Below, piece by piece: positions 25,135 to 34,919 of a DNA stretch of 64,000 nucleotides (position 1 is its first letter; every line of letters starts with the position of its first letter). The notes under the pieces are model-generated. The model did not search any database. It was not told the DNA's origin and worked only from the letters and a program-made list of their open reading frames with translations. Location: the NCBI RefSeq assembly GCF_001043895.1, contig NZ_JTHF01000204.1, forward strand, positions 1 to 64,000. Direction: 5' to 3'. The translations under genes were made by a program, and so were the position numbers. Source of the DNA: Methylobacterium indicum. Its GTDB lineage: Bacteria > Pseudomonadota > Alphaproteobacteria > Rhizobiales > Beijerinckiaceae.

Positions 25135-26022
25135 TCAGGCCCGCAGCGCCTCCACGAAGGCCCGGAACGCCGCGCTGGGCTGGCGCCGGCTCGGATAGTA
25201 GAGGTGGTTGGGCGGCAGGACCGGCGCCCACCCGGCCAGCACCTCGACGAGCGAACCCGTCGCGATGCCGCCCTCGACGCAGGCGCGCGGCAGGCAGGCG
25301 ACGCCGAGGCCCGCGAGCGCGGCATCCCGCATCAGCTCGACGTCGTTGGTGACGAAGGCGCCGGGCACAACCCGCTCGAACCGGTGCCCGTCCCGCACGA
25401 ACTCCCAGAAGTGGATCGTGCCCGACGAGGTGTAGCGGTAGCACAGGCAGCGATGCCGGCCGAGATCGTCCGGCTCCCGCACCCCGCCGTGGGCCGCGAG
25501 GTAGGCCGGGGCCGCCACGAAGACGAGCGGCACGGCCCCGCTGACGCGGACCGCGATCATGTCGCGCTGCAGCTCGACCTCATGCCGGATCCCGCAATCG
25601 AACCGCTCCGCCACGATGTCGATCAGGCCGTCGTCGACGACGAGCTCGACCGAGACGTCCGGGCAGGCCGCCGCGAAGGCGGGCAGGCGCGGCAGCACGA
25701 CGTGCACGGCCGCCATGCGGTGCGCATTGACCCGGATGCGGCCGGCGGGCCGGGCGCGGGCGGCGTCCAGGCCGCCGAGCGCCTCCTCGACGGAGGCCAG
25801 GGCGGGGCGCAGGCTCAGCAGCAGGTCCGCGCCGGCCTGCGTCGGCGCCAGCGAGCGGGTGGTCCGGTCGAGCAGCCGGACGCCGAGCTTGGCTTCGAGG
25901 CTCCGCATCGCATGGCTGAGCGCGGAAGCCGAGAGGCCGAGCCGGATCGCGGCCCGGGCGAAGCTGCCGGCCTCGACGATGGCCGCGAAGACGGCGAGCC
26001 CGGACCAGAGATCACGATCCAC
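25135..26022 (-). CDS. LysR family transcriptional regulator
   Basis: DNA-binding regulator of 295 residues. The N-terminal winged helix-turn-helix (~5-64) contains FAAIVEAGSFARAAIRLGLS followed by RSLEAKLGVRLLDRTTRSL; the effector-binding periplasmic-fold domain occupies ~90-295. It is of the CrgA-like group often controlling oxidoreductases. It is divergent from the aldo/keto reductase gene across 133 bases, so that gene is its most likely target. The inducer is unknown. Confidence 0.92.
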   Translation of the reverse strand: MDRDLWSGLAVFAAIVEAGSFARAAIRLGLSASALSHAMRSLEAKLGVRLLDRTTRSLAPTQAGADLLLSLRPALASVEEALGGLDAARARPAGRIRVNAHRMAAVHVVLPRLPAFAAACPDVSVELVVDDGLIDIVAERFDCGIRHEVELQRDMIAVRVSGAVPLVFVAAPAYLAAHGGVREPDDLGRHRCLCYRYTSSGTIHFWEFVRDGHRFERVVPGAFVTNDVELMRDAALAGLGVACLPRACVEGGIATGSLVEVLAGWAPVLPPNHLYYPSRRQPSAAFRAFVEALRA

Positions 26023-26155
26023 TGCTGAGAATCCTTCAGCAACCCGTGCGGCCTGCCCGGTCTAATCCGCGGTCCGCCCCCGGTCCATCTCCGGGACAGC
26101 CTCCGAGGGACGAGTCCTCGGATTCCCTCGCTCCGACGAGACAGGACCCTTTGCC

Positions 26156-27265
26156 ATGGATCTCCACGCGCTCCGCGCCCTCGGCCGCTCCGGGCTGCTG
26201 GTCAGCCCGCTCGCGCTCGGCACCATGACCTTCGGCACCCGGCGCTGGGGCCTCGACGAGGCCGGCAGCCGCGCGGTGTTCGACCGCTACGTCGCCCTCG
26301 GCGGCAATTTCATCGACACGGCCGACGTCTATGCCGGCGGCCGGTCGGAGGAGATGGTGGGCCGGTTCGTCGCCGAGGGCGGCCTGCGCGACCGCCTGGT
26401 GATCGCCACGAAATCCGGCTTCGCGACCGGGCGGGGCCCGCACGAGGGCGGCAACGGCGCACGCCACGTCCGCGCCGCCCTCGACCGCTCGCTGGCGCGG
26501 CTGCGCACCGATTTCGTCGACCTCTACTGGGTCCACGTCTGGGACGGGATCACCCCGGCGGAGGAACTTTTGGAGACGATGACGGCGCTGATCCGGGCCG
26601 GCAAGATCCGCTATTGGGGCCTGTCCAACACGCCGGCCTGGTACGCGGCCGAGATCGCCACCCTGGCGCGGCTGCGCGGCCGGCCGATGCCGGTCGGGCT
26701 TCAGGAATTCTACGCCCTGGTGGAGCGCGGGGCGGAGCGGGAGCACCTGCCCTTCGCCCGGTCCGCCGGCCTCGGCCTGGTGCCGTGGAGCCCGCTCGCC
26801 TACGGGCTCCTGACCGGCAAGTACGACCGTGCCGCGGTCGAGGCCGGCCCGCGGCGCCGGGACGGCGTGCCGAACGAGGCCGCGACGGACGGTGCCGTTC
26901 GCCCGGCCGACGACAAGCGTCTCGACGGCGACAATCCCTTCGGCGACCGCCTGTTCACCGCACGCAACTGGGACATCGTCGATGCGGTGAAGCGCGTCGC
27001 CGCCGAGGCCGGGGAGACGCCGGCCCGGATCGCGCTCGCCTGGGTGGTCGGACGGCCCGGCATCGCCTCGACCCTGATGGGGGTGAGCCGGGCCGGGCAG
27101 GTCGGCGACAATGCCGCCGCGCTCGACATCACGCTCTCGCCCGAGCACCTGGCGGCGCTCGATGCGGCGAGCGGCGGCGGGCCGATGCTCTCCGGCCTGT
27201 CGCGGCCGCCCCTGCGCAACCGGGTCGTGTTCGGCGGCGCGGACGTCCGCGGCTGGGGCGAGTAG
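26156..27265 (+). CDS. Aldo/keto reductase
   Basis: NADPH-dependent carbonyl reductase of 369 residues (TIM barrel, AKR superfamily). The catalytic tetrad is visible: Asp54 and Tyr59 in FIDTADVYAGG, Lys86 in IATKSGF, and His in the YWVHVWD strand. The C-terminal part has the NADPH-binding ALAWVVGRPGIASTLMGVSR segment. The length is slightly above the ~330 of typical YajO/Tas-like members because of an insertion around GPRRRDGVPNEAATDGAV. Probably controlled by the divergent LysR regulator. Substrate unknown. Confidence 0.93.
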   Translation: MDLHALRALGRSGLLVSPLALGTMTFGTRRWGLDEAGSRAVFDRYVALGGNFIDTADVYAGGRSEEMVGRFVAEGGLRDRLVIATKSGFATGRGPHEGGNGARHVRAALDRSLARLRTDFVDLYWVHVWDGITPAEELLETMTALIRAGKIRYWGLSNTPAWYAAEIATLARLRGRPMPVGLQEFYALVERGAEREHLPFARSAGLGLVPWSPLAYGLLTGKYDRAAVEAGPRRRDGVPNEAATDGAVRPADDKRLDGDNPFGDRLFTARNWDIVDAVKRVAAEAGETPARIALAWVVGRPGIASTLMGVSRAGQVGDNAAALDITLSPEHLAALDAASGGGPMLSGLSRPPLRNRVVFGGADVRGWGE

Positions 27266-27269
27266 CGGC

Positions 27270-28457
27270 TCAGGCCGCCGCGCCTTTGCCCGCCGCCAGC
27301 ACGATGCGGGCGGCGCTGCGGCTCGGCTCGTCGCCGTCGGGCAGCCGCATCGTCGCGTCGAGGCGGGCGAGCGCCGCCTCCTGCGCCGCCCGGGCCGGGC
27401 CCTCGGGCAGGAGGGGCGCGAGCGCCGCCGCCAGGCGCTCGGGGGTGCATTCGGCCTGGATCAGCTCGGGGATCGCGTTCTCGCCCAGGATCAGGTTCGG
27501 CAGGACGATCGTCGGCACCTGGATCAGGCGGCGGACGATCACCTCCTCGATCTTCGGCACCTGATAGGCCACCACCATCGGCACGCCGGCGAGCGCCAGT
27601 TCGAGCGTCACCGTGCCCGACGCCGCCAGCGCCGCGCGGGCCCGCCGGAAGGTCGCGAGCTTGTCGGCCTCGCCGTCGATCAGCCGCGGACGCACCGTCC
27701 AGGAGGCCGCGAGACGCGCGATCAGGGCGCGGTGGCGCGCCACCGCCGGCAATTCGACCGTGAACGGGTGGCCCTGCGCCTGCACCTTGGCGAGGGCGGC
27801 ACCGAAGATCGGCATCAGGCGCTCGATCTCGCTGCGGCGCGAGCCCGGCAGAACCGCCAGGACCGGTTCGGGGCCTCGGCGTGCCTCCCGCTCCGCCGAG
27901 CCCGGGCGCAACTCGCCGAGCCGCTCGATCAGCGGGTGGCCGACATAGGTGCAGGTCGGCCCGCCGAGGCGGCGATGCGCGTCGGGCTCGAACGGGAGCA
28001 GGGCGAGCACGTGGTCGATGTAGCCGCGCATGGTCTTGGCGCGCCACGGCCGCCACGCCCACACGCTCGGACTGACGTAATCGACCACGGGCAGGCCGGG
28101 CAGCTGCCGGCGCACCCGGCTCGCCACCGCGTGGGTGAAGCCCGGGCTGTCGATGATGACGAGCACGTCGGGACGCGCCGCCACGCAGGCCTGCACGGTC
28201 TGGCGGATGCGCCGCATCAGGAGGCGGATGCGGGCGGCCACCGCGAGGTAGCCGATCACCGCCACGTCCTCGAGCGGAAAGAGGGAGGCCATGCCCTCCG
28301 CCGCCATGGCGTCGCCGCCGACGCCGGCGAGCGCCAGCGGCCGGTCGGAGAGGGCGTGGAGCGAGCGGATCAGCTTGGCGCCGAGCTGGTCGCCGGATTC
28401 CTCGCCCGCCACCAGCCAGATCGTGAGGGGACGCCCGGTCGGGGCCGTGTCGCTCAA
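27270..28457 (-). CDS. lpxB: Lipid-A-disaccharide synthase
   Basis: Inner-membrane-associated glycosyltransferase (GT19) of 395 residues that joins UDP-2,3-diacylglucosamine and lipid X to the lipid A disaccharide. The N-terminal motif LVAGEESGDQLGAKLIRSL, the PDVLVIIDSPGFTHAVA strand and the YVSPSVWAWRPWRAKTM motif are family hallmarks; LPGSRRSEI and VPMVVAYQVP follow. The start is a TTG at 28457 whose last two bases form part of the lpxI stop (TTGA), so translation is coupled. Last gene of the lipid A operon; convergent with the aldo/keto reductase, 4 bases apart. Confidence 0.95.
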   Translation of the reverse strand: MSDTAPTGRPLTIWLVAGEESGDQLGAKLIRSLHALSDRPLALAGVGGDAMAAEGMASLFPLEDVAVIGYLAVAARIRLLMRRIRQTVQACVAARPDVLVIIDSPGFTHAVASRVRRQLPGLPVVDYVSPSVWAWRPWRAKTMRGYIDHVLALLPFEPDAHRRLGGPTCTYVGHPLIERLGELRPGSAEREARRGPEPVLAVLPGSRRSEIERLMPIFGAALAKVQAQGHPFTVELPAVARHRALIARLAASWTVRPRLIDGEADKLATFRRARAALAASGTVTLELALAGVPMVVAYQVPKIEEVIVRRLIQVPTIVLPNLILGENAIPELIQAECTPERLAAALAPLLPEGPARAAQEAALARLDATMRLPDGDEPSRSAARIVLAAGKGAAA

Positions 28458-29356
28458 GGGGCAGGCTCCGGAGGATCGGGCGGCAGGCCGAGGAGGAAGA
28501 GGCCGAGCCGGTCGGCGAGCGCCGCGGTCTCGGCGCGGTCGAGCACCAGGGTGTCGCCGGCCCCGACCGCGATGCCGATGCAGCCGGCCTGCGCCGCCCG
28601 CTTCACCGTGCGCGGACCGATCGCCGGCAGGTCGACCCGGAGGTCCTGGCCGTCCTTGGCGCGCTTCACCAGCACCATCGCGGCGGGGGCGCGACCGAGG
28701 CCGAAGGGGCGGCGGGAGAGCGCCCTCGCGCGGTCGAGCATGCGGTCGGTCCCCTCCGGCCCCTCGACCGCCAGGACCCGCCGGCTCGCCACGACCGCGG
28801 CCTGGCCGACATCGTGCGGGGAGAGGCTGGCGAGCAGCGCCCGCCCGGCCGCCACCGAGGCCTCCGCCGCCGCGTCCGGCCCCAGCGCCCCGAGGCGGCC
28901 GACCGGTGCCATCAGCCCGGGGGCGAGGTCGCGCACGCCGAGCACCTGCAGGCCGTGCTCCTCCAGCAGAGCCAGCACGCCGCGCAGGAGGTGGTCGTCG
29001 CCGCCGGAAGCGAGCGAGCGCAGGGTCTCGCGGTTGCGGTAGGCCGCGAGCGTGTTGAGGAGGGCGGCGGGGCTCGGCCGCGCCACCGCGCCGGCGAGCG
29101 TCACGCCGGCCGGATGCCAGCCGCAGAGGATGTCGAGGGCGCCGCGCACGTCGAGGAGGTCGACCGTGGCGTCGGCCCGCCGCCGGGTCGCCGGATCGGC
29201 GAAGCCCCGGATCGCCAGCACGCGGCAGGGACGCCCGACCGCATCCAGGGCGGCGGCGATGAGGAGCGGCAGCCGGCCGGCCCCGGCCACGATGGCGACC
29301 GGCCCGGCCGCCTGCGGAGCGGGAGAGCGATCGGCGTGGGCCGCCGCGGCGGCCAT
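28454..29356 (-). CDS. lpxI: UDP-2,3-diacylglucosamine pyrophosphatase LpxI (DUF1009)
   Basis: Hydrolyses UDP-2,3-diacylglucosamine to lipid X; the alphaproteobacterial alternative to LpxH. 300 residues from ATG 29356, which shares its A with the lpxA stop (TGATG). The N-terminal domain starts VAIVAGAGRLPLLIAAALDA. The catalytic C-terminal domain contains AVEGPEGTDRMLDRA with its conserved Asp, and DLPAIGPRTVKRAAQAG, both typical of LpxI. Its place between lpxA and lpxB is the standard one for this enzyme. Confidence 0.93.
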   Translation of the reverse strand: MAAAAAHADRSPAPQAAGPVAIVAGAGRLPLLIAAALDAVGRPCRVLAIRGFADPATRRRADATVDLLDVRGALDILCGWHPAGVTLAGAVARPSPAALLNTLAAYRNRETLRSLASGGDDHLLRGVLALLEEHGLQVLGVRDLAPGLMAPVGRLGALGPDAAAEASVAAGRALLASLSPHDVGQAAVVASRRVLAVEGPEGTDRMLDRARALSRRPFGLGRAPAAMVLVKRAKDGQDLRVDLPAIGPRTVKRAAQAGCIGIAVGAGDTLVLDRAETAALADRLGLFLLGLPPDPPEPAP

Positions 29357-30204
29357 CACGCCGGGCCCGGTGCCTCGCGCGGCGTGCAGACCGAGCGCTT
29401 GCCGCCCTCGCGGATGAAGGCCAGGATCTCCTGCACGATCGGGTGCTGGTCGAACTCCGCCGCCACGTCCTCGACCCGCTCCATCAGGGTGCCTTCGAGG
29501 GCGAAGAGCAGCCGGTAGGCCTTGCGCAGCGCGTGGATCTCCTCGCGGGAGAAGCCGCGGCGCTGCAGCCCGATGATGTTGAGCCCCGACAGGTGGGCGC
29601 GGTTGCCCACCGCCATGCCGTAGGGAATCAGGTCGTTCTCGAGGCCCGACAGCCCGCCCACGAAGGAATGGGCGCCGACCCGGGCGAACTGGATCACCGC
29701 CGCGCCGCCGCCGAGGATCGCGTAGTCGCCGACCTGGCAATGGCCGGCCAGCATCACGTTGTTGGAGAACACGACGTGGTGGCCGACCCGGCAATCGTGG
29801 CCGACATGGCTGTTGGCGAGGAACGCGCAGGAATCGCCGACCGTGGTGGCCAGCCCGCCGCCGGCGGTGCCGGGGTTCATCGTCACGCCCTCGCGGATCT
29901 GGCAATCGGCGCCGATCGTCAGGGTCGAGTCCTCGCCGCGGAACTTCAGGTCCTGCGGCGGGTGGCCGATCGAGGCGAAGGGATAGATCCGGGTGCGCGG
30001 GCCGACCGTGGTGCGGCCGGCCACGACGACGTGGCTGACGAGCTTGACGCCGTCGCCGAGCGTGGCCTGCGGCCCGACATGGCAGAACGGCCCGATCTCG
30101 ACGCCGGCGCCGATCACCGCGCCGTCCTCGACCACCGCGCTCGGGTGGATGCGGGTCTCCGGCAGATCGGCCGTCCGGGCCTCGCTCGTCTGGCTCTCGC
30201 TCAT
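29356..30204 (-). CDS. lpxA: Acyl-ACP--UDP-N-acetylglucosamine O-acyltransferase
   Basis: First step of lipid A synthesis: transfers a 3-hydroxyacyl chain to UDP-GlcNAc. 282 residues from ATG 30204, which overlaps the fabZ stop by 4 bases (ATGA); a longer reading has no support. The left-handed beta-helix hexapeptide repeats run from ~15 to ~200, with the catalytic His in [14 protein letters not shown] and the C-terminal helical domain starting at [15 protein letters not shown]. The last ~15 residues are less conserved. Confidence 0.95.
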   Translation of the reverse strand: MSESQTSEARTADLPETRIHPSAVVEDGAVIGAGVEIGPFCHVGPQATLGDGVKLVSHVVVAGRTTVGPRTRIYPFASIGHPPQDLKFRGEDSTLTIGADCQIREGVTMNPGTAGGGLATTVGDSCAFLANSHVGHDCRVGHHVVFSNNVMLAGHCQVGDYAILGGGAAVIQFARVGAHSFVGGLSGLENDLIPYGMAVGNRAHLSGLNIIGLQRRGFSREEIHALRKAYRLLFALEGTLMERVEDVAAEFDQHPIVQEILAFIREGGKRSVCTPREAPGPA

Positions 30205-30665
30205 TCGGTCACCAGCATCGCGCCGATCTCGGCCTCGGCCACCAGCACGCCGTTGACCTTGGCCTCGCCCTTGAACCACCACATGAAGCGGCGATTGCTG
30301 GTCTTGCGCATGTGGTACTCGACCACGTCGCCCGGCACGACCGGCTTGCGGAACTTCGCCTTGTCGATGGTCATGAAGAAGACCTTGCTCGGCTTGGTGT
30401 CGCCCTTGAGCTTGTGGGCGCAGCAGATCGCGCCGGCAGTCTGAGCCATGCCCTCGATCAGCAGCACGCCCGGGAAGACCGGGGCGGCCGGGAAGTGGCC
30501 GGTGAAGTGCGGCTCGTTGATCGTGACGTTCTTGATGCCGATGCAGCTCTCGTCCCGATCGATCTGGACGATCTTGTCGATCATCAGGAACGGGTAGCGG
30601 TGGGGCAGAAGCTCCATCACCCGCAGGATGTCGGCCGTGCCCAGCTCGGCAGGCATCTCGGTCAT
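30201..30665 (-). CDS. fabZ: 3-hydroxyacyl-[acyl-carrier-protein] dehydratase
   Basis: Hot-dog fold dehydratase of fatty acid elongation, 154 residues. Catalytic His in [16 protein letters not shown] and Glu in [13 protein letters not shown] are intact. Its position between lpxD and lpxA balances 3-hydroxyacyl-ACP use between phospholipid and lipid A synthesis. The ATG at 30665 is taken; a second in-frame ATG at 30656 is possible. It lies 147 bases after lpxD and overlaps lpxA. Confidence 0.96.
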   Translation of the reverse strand: MTEMPAELGTADILRVMELLPHRYPFLMIDKIVQIDRDESCIGIKNVTINEPHFTGHFPAAPVFPGVLLIEGMAQTAGAICCAHKLKGDTKPSKVFFMTIDKAKFRKPVVPGDVVEYHMRKTSNRRFMWWFKGEAKVNGVLVAEAEIGAMLVTE

Positions 30666-30812
30666 GGTGTCTGGCTCCCTCGTGGCGGTCCCGGAGACGC
30701 TCCGGTCATCGGTGCGTCGTCTTTGGCGAGAAGCGGCGCGGATGCAAGCGATTTGCGGCGGGAGCGCGGCGGAGGCGTCGTCCCCGGCGGCCCGGCCGCG
30801 ACGTCCGGCGCC

Positions 30813-31868
30813 TCAGCCCTCGCCGCCCTCGTCGCGCGCGCGCGCCGCGAGGTGCTTGAGCGTCGTCATCTCGCGGAACCACTCGCGCACGGGCTTGGCC
30901 GGCGTGCCGCCCCAGCGCGAGCCCGCCGGCACGTCCTTGTTGACGTTGCTCGATCCGGCGATCTGCGCGCCCATGCCGATGCGCAGATGCCCCACCACGC
31001 CGACCTGGCCGCCGAGCACGACGTAATCCTCGAGCGTGGTCGAGCCCGAGATGCCGACCTGGGCGACGATCACGCAGTGGCGGCCGATGACGACGTTGTG
31101 GGCGATCTGCACGAGGTTGTCGATCTTGGTGCCCTCGCCCACCACCGTGTCGCGGCTCGCGCCGCGGTCGATCGTGGTGTTGGCGCCGATCTCGACGTCG
31201 TCCTGGATGATCACCCGGCCGACCTGCGGCACCTTGAGATGGCCGCCCGGCCCCATGGCGAAGCCGAACCCGTCCTGGCCGATGCGGGCGCCGCCATGCA
31301 CGATCACCCGATTCCCCAGGAAGGCGTGCAGCACCGAGGCCCCGGGACCCACCGCGCAACCCCGCCCGATCCGCACCCCCGGACCGACGACGCAGCCCGC
31401 CGCCAGCACCGTCTCGGCGCCGATCTCGGCCTCCGGCCCGATCACCACGCCGGGATCGACCACCACCCCGGGTTCGAGCCGGGCGGTCGGGTGGACGAAG
31501 GAGCCGGGCGAGATCCCGGTGGCGCCAAACAGCGAGGTCGGACGCGCCGCGCTCGGAAACAGCCGGGCCAGCACCTTGGCGAAGCCCCGGTAGGGCTGGG
31601 GCGTCACGAGGGCGACCGTGCCGGCGGGCACCCGGGCGGAGAAGCGCGGAGAGACCAGGCAGGCGCGGGCGCGGGTCGCCGCCAGCGCGTCGCCGTACTT
31701 GGCGTTGTCCATGTAGGCGAGGTCGTCGGGCCCGGCGCTCTCGAGCGGGCTCGCGGCCCGGATCACCGCCTCGCCGTCGACCTCCGGCGGCAGGGTCGCA
31801 CCGGCGAGCGCCGCGATCTCGCTCAAGGAGACGGGGCCCGAGAGGGGAAAGAAGACCGGTTCCGACAT
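30813..31868 (-). CDS. lpxD: UDP-3-O-(3-hydroxyacyl)glucosamine N-acyltransferase
   Basis: Third acyltransferase step of lipid A synthesis. 351 residues from ATG 31868 ([17 protein letters not shown]); readings starting further upstream add an Arg/Pro-rich stretch unlike the family. The N-terminal uridine-binding domain (~1-100) precedes a long left-handed beta-helix (~105-320) with the motif [13 protein letters not shown] and the catalytic His in [10 protein letters not shown]. The C-terminal helix ends in a charged [10 protein letters not shown] tail. Downstream of bamA, whose terminator separates the two. Confidence 0.95.
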   Translation of the reverse strand: MSEPVFFPLSGPVSLSEIAALAGATLPPEVDGEAVIRAASPLESAGPDDLAYMDNAKYGDALAATRARACLVSPRFSARVPAGTVALVTPQPYRGFAKVLARLFPSAARPTSLFGATGISPGSFVHPTARLEPGVVVDPGVVIGPEAEIGAETVLAAGCVVGPGVRIGRGCAVGPGASVLHAFLGNRVIVHGGARIGQDGFGFAMGPGGHLKVPQVGRVIIQDDVEIGANTTIDRGASRDTVVGEGTKIDNLVQIAHNVVIGRHCVIVAQVGISGSTTLEDYVVLGGQVGVVGHLRIGMGAQIAGSSNVNKDVPAGSRWGGTPAKPVREWFREMTTLKHLAARARDEGGEG

Positions 31869-31965
31869 CGCCTGCATCCGCTGGGGCCGGGCGCGCCGGG
31901 GAGCCGGCCTGTCCCGTCCTCGTCGAGGGGAGGGCGCCCGGACTAGCGGCATAATCGGGTGGGTA

Positions 31966-32005
31966 CAAACGAAAACGGCCGCGGGGCTGGATGCCCGGCG
32001 GCCGT
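31966..32005 (-). terminator. Terminator of bamA
   Basis: On the minus strand: ACGGCCGC, a 15-base loop that itself can pair GGGC/GCCC, GCGGCCGT, then TTTTCGTTTGT. A further GC-rich hairpin (GGGGCGCC-GGC-GGCGCCCC, 32016-32034) lies between it and the bamA stop. Confidence 0.8.
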
Positions 32006-32045
32006 CTGTCCGGAAGGGGCGCCGGCGGCGCCCCCGCGATCGGTC

Positions 32046-34586
32046 TTAGAAGCGCGAGCCGCCCGAGAAGCGGAACGCCTGCGTCTGGTCCTTGCCGACC
32101 TTGCCGAAGTAGGTGCCGTCGGCGCCGAAGAACTTCTGGCCCTCGTCCTTGGTCAGGGCGTAGGCGTAGTCGAAGCGGATCGGGCCGAGCGGCGAGTTCC
32201 ACAGGATCGAGGCGCCGACCGACGAGCGGATCGTGGCCTTGTCGCGGACGTTCACGCATTCCGGCTCGACGCCGATGGTCGAGGCGTTGAAGTTGCACGC
32301 GCCGAGCGGGCTGGTGCCGTTGATGAAGCCGTCGCCGTTGACGTCGAAGGCGCGGCGGCCCTTGTAGCCGAACAGCGTACCGGCATCGGCGAAGACCGCG
32401 CCCTTCAGGCCCAGATCCCGGGGCAGGCCCCAGATCGGGAACTGCACCTCGACCGAGGCGCCGACATAGGTGGTGCCGCCGATCGCGTTGGAGCGGGCGT
32501 CGCCCGAGCCGACGTCGCGCGGGCCGATGCCGTTGGGCGCGAAGCCGCGCACCAGCGACGGGCCGAGGAAGAACTGGTCGGTGACGCGGAGCGAGTTGCC
32601 CTCGGTCGGCTGGACGTGGCCGCCCTGGAACTTCACGAAGCCGACGACGTCTTCCCACAGCTCCTTGTAGTAGCGGGCCTCGCCGGTGACGCGGAAGAAC
32701 TTCGAATCGCCGCCGATGCCCGCGTATTCCGGCTTGATCTCGCCGTAGAAGCCGTTGCGCGGCAGCTGCAGGTTGTCGAGGGTCGAGTAGGCGAGCGTCA
32801 CGCCGGCGAGCGAGGTGAGGGTGGAGCCCACCGCCTCCTTGAGCGCGATCGAGGCCTCGCCGTCATAGGCGCAGTTCGGGTACTGGGCCAGGCCGCCGAC
32901 GTTGCGGCCGTTGAGGATCGTGCCCGGATCGTAGGTCTTGGTGTAGCCGGGGATCGGGAACGAGCAGTCGTTGTACGGCCGCTTGAGGGTGTTCGGGATC
33001 TTCAGGTCGGTGTTGTAGATCGAGTAGCGCAGCGTGATGCCGAAATCCTCGGTGATCGGCAGGCCGAGGCGGAGCTGGCCGCCGACCACGTCGGTCACGT
33101 AGCGCGAGTAGCGGGTCTGGTCGCTGTACTTGTTGAAGACGTCGAAGCCGGCCGCCAGGCGGTAGCCGAGGAAGTACGGCTCGGTGAACGAGAAGTCGAC
33201 GCCGCGGGTGTACTGGCCGGCGGTACCGGCGAGGCGGACGTACTGGCCGCGGCCGAGGAAGTTCGACTCCGAGACCGAGACCTCGCCGATGATGCCGTCC
33301 GCCGTCGAGTAGCCGCCGGCGACCGAGAACGAACCGGTCGGTTGATCCTCGACATCGATGTTCACGACGACGCGGTCGGGGGCGGAGCCGGGCTCGTTGG
33401 AGAACCGCACCTTCTTGAAGAAGCCGAGGCCGTTCAGGCGCCGCTCGGCGCGGTCGACGAGGACGCGGTTGTAGGCGTCGCCCTCGGTGAGGTCGAGCTC
33501 GCGCCGCACGACGTAGTCGCGGGTGCGGGTGTTGCCGCGCACGTTGATGCGCTCGATGTAGACCTTCGGGCCGTCCTCGACGATGTAGCCGAGGGCGACG
33601 GTGCCGGTGGCACGGTCGCGCTCGCCGGTCGGGCGGACCTGCGCGAAGGGATGGCCGGACCGAGCCACCGACGTCGTGACGCCGGTCAGCGTCTTCTCGA
33701 CGTCCTCGGCGTTGTAGACGTCGCCGACGCCGGTGCGCAGCTCGTCGCGCAGGACGGTGCCGTCGACGCCCGGGATGCGGGAATCGACCGAGACCGCGCC
33801 GACGCGGTACTGCTGGCCTTCCTCGACCGTGATGGTGATGATCCAGCCGCCGGCCGCATCATCGTAACGCGAATCCGCCGAGGCGATCCGGAAGTCGGCA
33901 TAGCCGTTCTTCAGGTAGTAGCGGCGGATCAGGTCGAGATCGTTGGCGAGCCGGTCGGGATCGTAGACGTCGGAGGTCTTGACGAAGCTGAGGAGGTTCA
34001 TCTCCGACAGCGTCATCAGATCCTTCAGCCGGCCGTCCGAGTAGACGTGGTTGCCGACGAACTTGATTTCCTTGACGCCGGTCTTGTCACCTTCCTCGAT
34101 GGTGTAGACGACATCGACGCGGCCGTTCGGCAGGTCGACGGTGCGAACCGAGACCTTGGCCGAGCCGCGGCCGGCGCGACGGTACACCTCGCGGATGCGC
34201 TCGAGGTCGGAGTTGACCTGCGCCTGGCTGTAGGGCCCGCGCGACTTCGACTCGACGATGCTCTCGAGCGTCCCCTTCTCGACCTTCTTGTTGCCCTCGA
34301 AGAAGACGCGGTTGATCGTGTTGTTCTCGCGCACCGAGACGACGATGCGGCCGCCGCTATGCGAGACCCGCACGTCCGAGAACATGCCGCTGGCGATCAG
34401 GTTGCGGCGGCCCTCCTCGGGCGACACGCCGACCACGTAGGAACGGACCGTATCCGGGTCGATCCGGGAATTGCCCTGAACGACGATCTGCTGCGCGAAG
34501 GCGCTGCCGCTGGCGGCGATGGTAGCGGCCATGACAATGGCGCCCTTCGCCGACGCACGCCGGCGCTTACCCGTCATCGACATCAT
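32046..34586 (-). CDS. bamA: Outer membrane protein assembly factor BamA
   Basis: Central essential component of the BAM complex, inserting beta-barrel proteins into the outer membrane. 846 residues. Signal peptide at 1-31 (AKGAIVMAATIAASGSAFAQ); five POTRA domains over ~32-430 (first: QIVVQGNSRIDPDTVRSYV; later IERINVRGNTRTRDYVVRREL); then a 16-strand barrel with the loop-6 motif VRGF in GPSLVRGFAPNG and the C-terminal Phe (FRFSGGSRF). The start ATG at 34586 is one of three in-frame Met codons within 10 bases. It has its own promoter and terminator. Confidence 0.97.
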   Translation of the reverse strand: MMSMTGKRRRASAKGAIVMAATIAASGSAFAQQIVVQGNSRIDPDTVRSYVVGVSPEEGRRNLIASGMFSDVRVSHSGGRIVVSVRENNTINRVFFEGNKKVEKGTLESIVESKSRGPYSQAQVNSDLERIREVYRRAGRGSAKVSVRTVDLPNGRVDVVYTIEEGDKTGVKEIKFVGNHVYSDGRLKDLMTLSEMNLLSFVKTSDVYDPDRLANDLDLIRRYYLKNGYADFRIASADSRYDDAAGGWIITITVEEGQQYRVGAVSVDSRIPGVDGTVLRDELRTGVGDVYNAEDVEKTLTGVTTSVARSGHPFAQVRPTGERDRATGTVALGYIVEDGPKVYIERINVRGNTRTRDYVVRRELDLTEGDAYNRVLVDRAERRLNGLGFFKKVRFSNEPGSAPDRVVVNIDVEDQPTGSFSVAGGYSTADGIIGEVSVSESNFLGRGQYVRLAGTAGQYTRGVDFSFTEPYFLGYRLAAGFDVFNKYSDQTRYSRYVTDVVGGQLRLGLPITEDFGITLRYSIYNTDLKIPNTLKRPYNDCSFPIPGYTKTYDPGTILNGRNVGGLAQYPNCAYDGEASIALKEAVGSTLTSLAGVTLAYSTLDNLQLPRNGFYGEIKPEYAGIGGDSKFFRVTGEARYYKELWEDVVGFVKFQGGHVQPTEGNSLRVTDQFFLGPSLVRGFAPNGIGPRDVGSGDARSNAIGGTTYVGASVEVQFPIWGLPRDLGLKGAVFADAGTLFGYKGRRAFDVNGDGFINGTSPLGACNFNASTIGVEPECVNVRDKATIRSSVGASILWNSPLGPIRFDYAYALTKDEGQKFFGADGTYFGKVGKDQTQAFRFSGGSRF

Positions 34587-34838
34587 AAATGGCCCGTCTC
34601 ATTTTTTGTCGGCACGGGTTTGCACCCGCAGACGATCGAACTCTCACGAGGTCGAAGTCCCCTGGTCCTAGCCCTGCTTCTATCGGGAATCCCCGGCGAC
34701 GCAAACGCCACGCTCCCGACCTACCGGGATTTTGCCCAGACGTTGCCTTCCTGTCACGGCCCACGGCCACGCTTTTCACAGGGCAGGGTCAGCGCGCGGT
34801 GAACGGCGCACCGAGGCGAAAGCCCCGGAATGGAACGC

Positions 34839-34867
34839 TTTTTATGAAAATTGTGTGGATTCGCCAA
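34839..34867 (-). promoter_or_regulatory. Sigma70-like promoter candidate of bamA
   Basis: On the minus strand TTGGCG (34867-34862), 17 bases, TAAAAA (34844-34839). It begins inside the U-tract of the rseP terminator and would give a leader of about 245 bases. Confidence 0.45.
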
Positions 34868-34896
34868 AACGCCGCCCGCGCTCGCGCGCGGACGGC
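34866..34896 (-). terminator. Terminator behind rseP
   Basis: On the minus strand GCCGTCCGCGC, loop GCGA, GCGCGGGCGGC (11 pairs, one T-G wobble), followed by GTTTT. It separates the frr-rseP group from bamA. Confidence 0.75.
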
Positions 34897-34919
34897 GTGC
34901 CCCTGGGGGAGGGGAGGCC

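Larger units (their letters stand above)
34587..34919. other. 333-base region between rseP and bamA
   Basis: Holds the rseP terminator and, overlapping its U-tract, a bamA promoter candidate. The remaining ~240 bases are an untranslated leader for bamA in which I recognise no known regulatory RNA. No gene supported. Confidence 0.6.

Noticed and set aside
31959-34802. 947-codon plus-strand frame opposite bamA
   Set aside because: Antisense shadow made of repeated A/V/E/D/R residues; BamA on the other strand is unmistakable.
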